Shown: positions 6,299-12,034 of the stretch, one piece after another
Layout of the letters: each line of letters starts with the position of its first letter
How positions within the stretch are numbered: position 1 is the stretch's first letter
Assembly (NCBI GenBank): GCA_900751685.1
Contig: CAADSR010000010.1
Coordinates: 1-12,034, forward strand
Direction: 5' to 3'
Origin: Clostridia bacterium
GTDB taxonomy: Bacteria > Bacillota > Clostridia > UBA1381
Length of the DNA stretch: 12,034 nt
Program-made: the position numbers and the translations under genes
Notes under the pieces: model-generated
Databases searched by the model: none
What the model was told of the DNA's origin: nothing
Seen by the model: only the letters and a program-made list of their open reading frames with translations

Positions 6299-6808
6299 AT
6301 GAAAATCCAGATATTAAATGGTCAAACCTGTTGTTTCTCCGGACACCGTCCCCAGTCCCTGCCATGGGGATATAATGAAGAATCAATAGAATGTTGTTTT
6401 TTAAAGGAGAAGCTGCATTTTCAGATCAAGAGAGCGTTCCAAATCGGCTATAATCATTTTATTATTGGGATGGCACAAGGAATTGATATGTATGCTGGAG
6501 AAATACTCATAAGCATGAAGCGTATTCATCCAGACATTACTATGGAAGCAGCCATTCCTTGTGCAAACCAGACTGAAAAATGGCCTTTAACTGCGAGAGA
6601 TCGCTATCATCATATTCTTTCATGGTGTGACTCAAAAGTGGTGCTCTGTGAACAATATACGCCGAATTGCATGCAGGAAAGAAATCAATATATGGTGGAT
6701 AAGTCAACCCTTCTGATTGCAGTATGGAACGGAAGGCCAAGCGGCACAGGAAAAACAGTAAGTTATGCCCAGCAGAAAGGAATCAAAGTTGTTCAAATTA
6801 ACGTTTAA
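6299..6808 (+). CDS. SLOG/DUF1273 (YpsA-related) Rossmann-fold protein
   Basis: This 169-residue soluble protein starts at ATG 6299, eight bases after GGAGG (6286-6290); the in-frame ATG at 6284 overlaps that site and is rejected. Family motifs: CCFSGHRPQSLPWGYNE (11-27), IIGMAQGIDMYAGE (55-68), IPCANQTEKWP (86-96), RYHHIL (102-107), CMQERNQYMVDKS (124-136) and AVWNGRPSGTGKTVSYA (141-157). These fit the DUF1273 branch of the SLOG superfamily (PF06908), which has a Rossmann-like pocket thought to bind nucleotide-derived ligands. SLOG proteins occur in phages and predicted nucleotide-signalling conflict systems, but members of this branch have no established reaction. It is divergent from the XRE repressor and ends at the shared terminator with ftsH. 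No partner effector (nuclease, TIR, membrane pore) is adjacent. Confidence 0.88.
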   Translation: MKIQILNGQTCCFSGHRPQSLPWGYNEESIECCFLKEKLHFQIKRAFQIGYNHFIIGMAQGIDMYAGEILISMKRIHPDITMEAAIPCANQTEKWPLTARDRYHHILSWCDSKVVLCEQYTPNCMQERNQYMVDKSTLLIAVWNGRPSGTGKTVSYAQQKGIKVVQINV

Positions 6809-6826
6809 TTAAAATCTAGCAACAAA

Positions 6827-6862
6827 AAAAGAGTTGGTAAAGTTAACTTTACCAACTCTTTT
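6827..6862. terminator. Bidirectional terminator between the SLOG gene and ftsH
   Basis: A 36-base perfect palindrome centred on GTTAAC (6842-6847) has 18-bp arms. An A-run at 6824-6830 and a T-run at 6859-6862 provide a U-tract for transcripts from either side. It lies 18 bases after the SLOG stop and 25 bases after the ftsH stop, so it serves both convergent genes. Confidence 0.9.
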
Positions 6863-6887
6863 ATTCCACATGGTTTCCCTATTCTAT

Positions 6888-8837
6888 TTATTCTTCTGTC
6901 AATTCTGGTTCCGGAAGGGAACGTTTTTCTTGGACTTCGTTTAAGATCTTCATAAACTCATCCCCGGTAATGGTTTCTTTTTTAATCAAGAATTTCGAGA
7001 TTTCATCCAGTGCATCCCTGTTTTCACGAAGGAGCTGCATTGCCTTTTCATAGCAATCCTTCAGGACACGGACGATCTCATTGTCGATCACTGTTTTGGT
7101 CTCCTCGGAGCAATTTGCCACGCTGCGGCCGTCAAGGTATTTGTTTTGGATACTTTCCAGTCCCGCCATACCAAAACGGTCTGACATCCCATATTGAGTG
7201 ATCATATTCCGTGCCAAGGCGCTGGCACGTTCAATGTCGTTTGCAGCGCCGGTGGTTTGGGTGTTAAATACCAGCTCTTCGGCGGCACGGCCTGCAAGGA
7301 ACACGGTGATCTGATTAATGATCTCATCCTTTGACATCAGGTAGTGCTCTTCCTCTTCCGGCATTTGCATCGTGTAACCTAAGGAGCCCATCGTACGTGG
7401 TACGATCGTGATTTTGTGTACGGGCTGAGTATTTTTTTGAAGGGCGGTTGCAAGGGCGTGGCCAACCTCGTGGAAAGAGACGATTTTCTTTTCTTTTTCC
7501 GACAAGATACGGTCTTTCTTTTCCTTCCCGGCAACGATCACTTCGACCGCTTCCATCAAATCCTCCTGCAAGACCTTGGAGCGTCCCAAACGGACAGCCC
7601 GCAAAGCGGCCTCATTGACCATATTTGCCAGGTCAGCGCCGACCGCGCCGCTGGTTGCAATGGCCATTTCATGCAGGTCAATATTAGGGTCCATTTTGAC
7701 ATTCTTCGCATGGACCTTGAGGATCTCCTCACGGCCTTTCAGGTCAGGCTTTTCTACAATGATCCTCCGGTCAAAACGTCCGGGACGCAGCAGCGCCTTA
7801 TCCAGGATCTCCGGCCGGTTGGTGGCGGCGAGGATCACGACCCCTTTTGAAGAGTCGAAGCCGTCCATTTCCGCCAGGAGCTGGTTTAGGGTCTGCTCCC
7901 GCTCATCGTTCGAGCCGCCCATTTGGGAATCACGGCTTTTTCCGATGGCGTCAATTTCGTCGATAAAGATAATACAAGGAGCCTTTGCCGCGGCCTGCTT
8001 AAACAGGTCACGCACACGGGAGGCACCGACACCCACGAACATTTCTACAAATTCAGAGCCGGACAGGGAAAAGAACGGAACGCTCGCTTCTCCGGCAACA
8101 GCTTTGGCAAGCAGGGTTTTCCCTGTTCCCGGCGGCCCTACGAGAAGGGCGCCTTTCGGCTGCTTTGCACCGATGGCGGTGTATTTTCCCGGATTGTGAA
8201 GGAAATCAACGATTTCATCCAGGGATTCTTTGGCTTCCTCCTGCCCTGCCACATCAGAGAAGGTGATGCCTGTTTTGCTCTCCATATAGACTTTGGCGTT
8301 GGACTGTCCCACGGACATAAACCCGCCGCCGCCCACTTTCTTGGACATGGAGCGCATAAAGATAAAGAAGATCAGATAAATGACCAGAAGCGGCAAGATC
8401 CAGGTCAGGAAAAAGTCCAGGAATGGATTGTTATATTGGATCGGCGTGCTGTATTTAACTCCATGCTCATCCAGCATCGTAAGCAGCCGGTTGTCTGCAA
8501 TATATCCAGTGTAATAAACCTTCCTCATATCCCTCTGGGAAGTGGAAGAAGCCCCGATCGCAAAAAAGTCCTGGATCCCAGGCGTTGGCGCGGGAGTCGC
8601 CTCAGGCGTATCACTTTTTCTATAAATCAGGATCTGATCAGATTGAAGTACGACCTCATCGATCTCCCCTTGGTTCAGCATCGTTAGAAATTGGCTATAG
8701 GGGATCTCTTCTTTTGCCGGCGTCGTGAGAAGTGAGATCATCATATTCAACATGAACGTTGCAATTAACGATAAAATCAGAAAAATAATAAAAGGGTTTT
8801 TAAGTGGTGAATTTTTCGGTTTTTTATTGTCATCCAT
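6888..8837 (-). CDS. ftsH: ATP-dependent zinc metalloprotease FtsH
   Basis: This 649-residue membrane AAA+ protease forms hexamers that extract and degrade misfolded membrane proteins and regulatory substrates. Order: TM1 about 16-37, extracytoplasmic domain about 40-140, TM2 about 141-161, AAA module with Walker A GPPGTGKT (234-241), pore motif FVG (267-269), Walker B IIFIDEID (289-296) and arginine-finger region RPGRFDRR (351-358), then the peptidase with zinc motif HEVGH (456-460) and third ligand Asp534 in NDIERA. All active residues are present; HEVGH has Val where Ala is more common but keeps HExxH. A Pro/Thr/Ala-rich stretch at about 77-87 loosens the extracytoplasmic domain. The start at 8837 has AGGAGG (complement of 8848-8853) ten bases away; the longer frame from 8891 begins upstream of the predicted transcript start. 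It is monocistronic. Confidence 0.97.
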   Translation of the reverse strand: MDDNKKPKNSPLKNPFIIFLILSLIATFMLNMMISLLTTPAKEEIPYSQFLTMLNQGEIDEVVLQSDQILIYRKSDTPEATPAPTPGIQDFFAIGASSTSQRDMRKVYYTGYIADNRLLTMLDEHGVKYSTPIQYNNPFLDFFLTWILPLLVIYLIFFIFMRSMSKKVGGGGFMSVGQSNAKVYMESKTGITFSDVAGQEEAKESLDEIVDFLHNPGKYTAIGAKQPKGALLVGPPGTGKTLLAKAVAGEASVPFFSLSGSEFVEMFVGVGASRVRDLFKQAAAKAPCIIFIDEIDAIGKSRDSQMGGSNDEREQTLNQLLAEMDGFDSSKGVVILAATNRPEILDKALLRPGRFDRRIIVEKPDLKGREEILKVHAKNVKMDPNIDLHEMAIATSGAVGADLANMVNEAALRAVRLGRSKVLQEDLMEAVEVIVAGKEKKDRILSEKEKKIVSFHEVGHALATALQKNTQPVHKITIVPRTMGSLGYTMQMPEEEEHYLMSKDEIINQITVFLAGRAAEELVFNTQTTGAANDIERASALARNMITQYGMSDRFGMAGLESIQNKYLDGRSVANCSEETKTVIDNEIVRVLKDCYEKAMQLLRENRDALDEISKFLIKKETITGDEFMKILNEVQEKRSLPEPELTEE

Positions 8838-8881
8838 AAGAAACCAGCCTCCTTTGGCAGCATATTGCTGCATACTTGGGT

Positions 8882-8910
8882 ATTGTATCATTATATTGGT
8901 AGGATTTCAA
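8882..8910 (-). promoter_or_regulatory. Promoter of ftsH
   Basis: The minus strand carries -35 TTGAAA (complement of 8905-8910) and -10 TACAAT (complement of 8882-8887) with a 17-base spacer. The transcript should begin near 8875, giving a leader of about 38 bases and supporting the start at 8837. Confidence 0.82.
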
Positions 8911-9046
8911 TGATGAAAAAGAAGAGTTCAAAAAGTTTTATTAATATTCACATATTTGCAACAATTTATAAGAAGATATTTGACTGAATTGATATGCAAA
9001 AAATGGTATAGAATAAGATGGTAACTAGTTTGTAATCAAAATACAA
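8911..9046. other. AT-rich divergent intergenic region between ftsH and the SLH gene
   Basis: Apart from the two assigned promoters on either side, I see no gene, hairpin with T-tract or clear repeat. A TTGACT at 8980-8985 has no -10 at proper spacing (TATAGA is 21 bases on), so it is not called a promoter. Confidence 0.5.
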
Positions 9047-9075
9047 TTGACTTAAATGTCGTTTAATGTTATGAT
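9047..9075 (+). promoter_or_regulatory. Promoter of the SLH-domain protein gene
   Basis: TTGACT (9047-9052) and TATGAT (9070-9075) are 17 bases apart, with predicted start near 9082 and a leader of about 37 bases. The upstream in-frame ATG at 9056 lies between the two elements and is therefore excluded. Confidence 0.82.
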
Positions 9076-9118
9076 GATAGCGTACCCCGAAATAAAACAA
9101 AGGAGAGGAAGAAAAGGA

Positions 9119-11992
9119 ATGAAAAAGAGGAAATCATTAGTAGTTCTGGCGCTTTTGCTCGTAACTGCTATTTTTTCGACCAGTGTATTTGCAGCAGGGT
9201 CGTTCACTGATGTAACGGATAATACGCCTTATAAGAATGCAATCATTACTTTGACCAAGCTTGGCGTCATCAATGGTTATGAAGATGGCACATTCCGTCC
9301 CGACCATACAATCACACGCGCTGAATTTACAGCCATTATCACACGCGTACTGGGCGCCGACGAGGTTCAAATAGAACCTACCGAATTTACGGATATTGCC
9401 GACCACTGGGCACGGTATAACATAAAGACCGCATATGACCGCGGGATCATTAACGGAATGGGAGACGGCACCTTCCAGCCGGAACAAAGCGTTACATATG
9501 AGCAGGCACTGAAAATGGTCGTTTGTACCTTAGGCTATGGGACTTCTGCTGAGGCAAGCGGCGGCTGGCCAACTGGATACCTGCAGCAGGCAGATGCCTT
9601 GAAGCTGACCAAAACAATTTCCGGCTTGAGGAGCAACGAGCCGGCACCGCGCGGTGTTATCGCACAGGTCGTGTACAATGCATTGGAAATAAAAATGCAG
9701 GAACAAAATGGTGCGTCCTGGGAAACAACAGAAAAAACATTAATGAATGATTATCTTAAAATTGAAAAAATCAAGGGGATCGTAACGGGGATCGAGGATT
9801 CTGTAACGGAAGAGAATACCGTTAAGCTTCTCCAAGGCCAGATGGGAGTCCTTGTAGATGGCAATGAGGTCGTTCTTGACTTTTCAAGCTATACGGAAGA
9901 CGCTTCTACATTAAAACAATATTTAGGCAATACGATCACAGCCTATTACCGCCTTTCCATAAAAGATGATGAGGCAGTCCTTTTGGTCATTGACGATGAG
10001 ACGGTAAAAAACACCGAGACTTTTGTCAATTACGATGATATTTATAGCTTTGACGGACAAACCTTTAAATATTACGATCAAGACGATAAAATAAAAAGCA
10101 TCAAGTTTGATTCAGAAAATATCAGTATCATTTATAATGGGAAGATCGTCAAGAAAACAGATGATGTAAACATTGACGGAAAAGGCTATGCGGCAACGGA
10201 CGCATTGCAAATGTGGCTGGACCCGGAAAATGAGAACTTTATTTATGGTGATGTGAAGATCACAGACAGCGGCGCCGATGGCATGGCAAACTTGATCGTA
10301 GTCAATGACTATGAAGTCATTGTTGCCAATAAAGTGCCTTCTGTTTCGGATTACCGTATTTCAGACAAGCTGAAGACAGGGAATTATCTGATCCTGGACC
10401 CGAACAGTGTGGAATACACCTGCAGCATTATCAAGGACGGCAAGGAAATTCCAATCACTTCGATCAAAACAGGTGATGTAGTCCTTTACGCAAAGAGCTT
10501 AGACGGGTCTATGTATACCGCTTATGTGACCAGCAAAACAGTTGCCGGCACGATCACGTCAGTATCTAACGACGGCCTGGTAACGATCAATGGGACACAG
10601 TACCGTGTGAACCAGACCTGTTATGATTATTTAGCAGGCAAGGGCGAGATCAAAGCAGGGGCGAGCGTGACCTTTTATGTAGATAAAATGGACAATGTGG
10701 TTTATGGCACGATCGCAGCAGAGCAAAAGCTGCCTTATGGCTTTATTGTAAATTCATCTTATGATGAGACGGACGAGCTGGGCTATATGTCTGTTTTTCT
10801 TCCGCCAAGCACTGTAAAATCAATGAAGACGCGGGATAAAGTCAAACTCAATGGGGCGAGCTATTCTTATGAAGCATTAGCCGGCCATCTCAGAGAGTCC
10901 GCCCTTCGGAACAATCAAGATGCGGAAATGGCAGGAAAGATCTATGGCTCCGGTCAGGAAGTAACCGTAACGGATTACAGCCAGATCGCAAAGATCGGTA
11001 CTTCTAATAACGAAGTGACCAGCGTGATTACGCTGGACGAGGAAGAAGGCGTTATCAATGAAGATTCCGACCGTTTAGTACGGTACAAGAGCCTGGGCAA
11101 CTACAAATATACGAAAACAAATGATTTTAACAGTGAATTTTATATCAATTCATCGACGACTATTTTGTATATCCCGCAAGACCGTAACGATAAAACAAAG
11201 TATGCAAAACGGATCTCCAGCTCAGCGTTTACTGTAGGGGATTCCTACTGGGTAGAGGCATATGATGTAAATTCTTCCAAATATGCAAGCCTTGTATTGC
11301 TTTATGGCAAGGGCGGCTCTGAAACAAGCGTAGGACGGACGACACCGTATTCTGTTGTTGCAGAAGCCCCGCTGCGTTATGACGATGATGGGGAGATTAT
11401 TAACCGCTTAGAATTATACAGCTCTAAGAATAAGCTGACCGAGCAGGACACTGCGGATGATGTAGAGTTCAGTGATGTTGAGGTGGGTGATGTGATCCAG
11501 TTTGGCCTGGATACCAGCAACCGTGCCACTGACCGGCAGAATATCTTGAAGTTCTCGGATATCCGTTCTGTACTGGACAGTAATATTTATGACTGGAACG
11601 ATTCTAAGTTCGAGCATTTCTACCGCAATGACGACGGAGAGATTGAATATTATAACAAAACGAATCTGGTTCCATATTCAAGAGTATTTATGGCAAATGT
11701 ATTAGAAGTCAATACAGAGGACAACACCATCCGTGTGACCAGGAATGCGATTGATGAAAATGGGCAGCAGATCGGTGAGGAAAAAGAAGAACGGTTCACG
11801 ATCCGCTCTACTTCCACCTCATTTATCCGTATGGAAAGCAACTATAAATCCTTCTCTACAACCGCAGAAGGGACCTCTGAAGCAATCAGTATTGAGGATT
11901 TGAAGGGTGCTGTGGATTACGGAAACGATTGCAGCAAGATCATGATCTACACGCAAAGCGGGAATGTTCCGTTTATCGTAATCTATAAATAA
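9119..11992 (+). CDS. Secreted SLH-domain surface protein with a long C-terminal region of unknown function
   Basis: The 957-residue product starts at ATG 9119, ten bases after AGGAGAGG (9101-9108). Residues 1-25 are a Sec signal peptide (KKRK, hydrophobic core, VFA then cleavage). SLH repeats follow: about 28-79 (FTDV...GYEDGTFRPD..TRAE), 88-140 (FTDIADHW...GMGDGTFQPE..TYEQ) and a divergent third at about 148-193 ending APRGVIAQVVYNAL. SLH triplets anchor proteins to secondary cell-wall polysaccharide. The remaining roughly 760 residues match no domain I recognise. They are rich in Asp, Thr, Ser, Tyr and Val and look beta-stranded, with recurring modules such as GTITSVSNDGLVTINGTQYR and VLEVNTEDNTIRVTR, and two acidic DDGEI turns. 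No catalytic motif or C-terminal anchor is seen. An S-layer or abundant envelope structural role is inferred. It has its own promoter; no terminator is visible before the window ends 42 bases on. Confidence 0.92.
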   Translation: MKKRKSLVVLALLLVTAIFSTSVFAAGSFTDVTDNTPYKNAIITLTKLGVINGYEDGTFRPDHTITRAEFTAIITRVLGADEVQIEPTEFTDIADHWARYNIKTAYDRGIINGMGDGTFQPEQSVTYEQALKMVVCTLGYGTSAEASGGWPTGYLQQADALKLTKTISGLRSNEPAPRGVIAQVVYNALEIKMQEQNGASWETTEKTLMNDYLKIEKIKGIVTGIEDSVTEENTVKLLQGQMGVLVDGNEVVLDFSSYTEDASTLKQYLGNTITAYYRLSIKDDEAVLLVIDDETVKNTETFVNYDDIYSFDGQTFKYYDQDDKIKSIKFDSENISIIYNGKIVKKTDDVNIDGKGYAATDALQMWLDPENENFIYGDVKITDSGADGMANLIVVNDYEVIVANKVPSVSDYRISDKLKTGNYLILDPNSVEYTCSIIKDGKEIPITSIKTGDVVLYAKSLDGSMYTAYVTSKTVAGTITSVSNDGLVTINGTQYRVNQTCYDYLAGKGEIKAGASVTFYVDKMDNVVYGTIAAEQKLPYGFIVNSSYDETDELGYMSVFLPPSTVKSMKTRDKVKLNGASYSYEALAGHLRESALRNNQDAEMAGKIYGSGQEVTVTDYSQIAKIGTSNNEVTSVITLDEEEGVINEDSDRLVRYKSLGNYKYTKTNDFNSEFYINSSTTILYIPQDRNDKTKYAKRISSSAFTVGDSYWVEAYDVNSSKYASLVLLYGKGGSETSVGRTTPYSVVAEAPLRYDDDGEIINRLELYSSKNKLTEQDTADDVEFSDVEVGDVIQFGLDTSNRATDRQNILKFSDIRSVLDSNIYDWNDSKFEHFYRNDDGEIEYYNKTNLVPYSRVFMANVLEVNTEDNTIRVTRNAIDENGQQIGEEKEERFTIRSTSTSFIRMESNYKSFSTTAEGTSEAISIEDLKGAVDYGNDCSKIMIYTQSGNVPFIVIYK

Positions 11993-12034
11993 ACAATTAA
12001 AATGCGGAGCATCTAAAAACATAAAAGATAAAAA

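Noticed and set aside
6728..6756. Walker A-like GRPSGTGKT in the SLOG protein
   Set aside because: Spacing is not GxxxxGK[ST], and the segment matches the glycine-rich second loop of the SLOG/DUF1273 fold.
7416..8687. Long plus-strand open frames opposite ftsH
   Set aside because: They are antisense shadows of a fully conserved ftsH, lack ribosome sites and resemble no protein family.
8980..9014. Second promoter upstream of the SLH gene (TTGACT with TATAGA or TAGAAT)
   Set aside because: Spacers are 21-23 bases; the 9047-9075 pair has ideal spacing and position.
11993..12034. Terminator after the SLH gene
   Set aside because: Only 42 bases remain and they contain no stable stem followed by a T-tract; it may lie outside the window.

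Overview
The window looks like chromosome of an anaerobic Firmicute of class Clostridia, probably a gut-type Oscillospiraceae or Lachnospiraceae relative. The grounds are strong purine-rich Shine-Dalgarno sites, sigma-A-like TTGACA/TATAAT promoters with 17-base spacers, a membrane pyrophosphatase, an SLH-domain surface protein and an aromatic-amino-acid-type ABC importer. This is inference from gene content and signals; no rRNA or other phylogenetic marker is present. No tRNA, rRNA, CRISPR array, transposase or phage structural gene was seen, and no gene-free stretch exceeds 300 bases.

Layout. (1) 1-1418, minus: the first 472 residues of a membrane ion-pumping pyrophosphatase (hppA), running off the left edge. 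(2) 1419-1685: divergent intergenic region with a good promoter for the next gene. (3) 1686-2741, plus: membrane-anchored CapA/PgsA-type metallophosphoesterase-fold protein. (4) 2756-5579, plus: a three-gene ABC importer operon (lipoprotein, permease, ATPase) of the family that carries tryptophan/tyrosine. It has a consensus promoter, a short leader carrying regularly spaced UAG/GAG triplets, and an intrinsic terminator before the first gene; a strong terminator follows the operon. (5) 5693-5722: a GC-rich perfect-looking palindrome that resembles a dispersed REP-like unit. (6) 5806-6808: an AT-richer divergent pair, a small XRE repressor (minus) and a SLOG/DUF1273 protein (plus), sharing a promoter region with three or four copies of a TTCCTAAAAAGA-like box. 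(7) 6827-6862: a 36-base perfect palindrome acting as a bidirectional terminator. (8) 6888-8837, minus: ftsH. (9) 9119-11992, plus: a 957-residue secreted SLH-domain protein with a long unrecognised C-terminal region.

Most genes are housekeeping or envelope functions in independent transcription units: ion gradient (hppA), envelope (CapA-like, SLH protein), membrane protein quality control (ftsH) and amino-acid import. Two parts deserve a second look. The ABC importer leader has promoter, (U/G)AG triplets at two-base spacing, then a terminator, which is the layout expected for an attenuated, possibly TRAP-like, tryptophan-responsive operon. The XRE/SLOG pair looks like a self-contained regulated module with an iterated operator.

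Several open frames extend upstream of the true starts. For capA-like, the ABC lipoprotein, XRE, SLOG, ftsH and the SLH gene I moved the start inward, because promoter elements or the Shine-Dalgarno site lie inside the extended frame.
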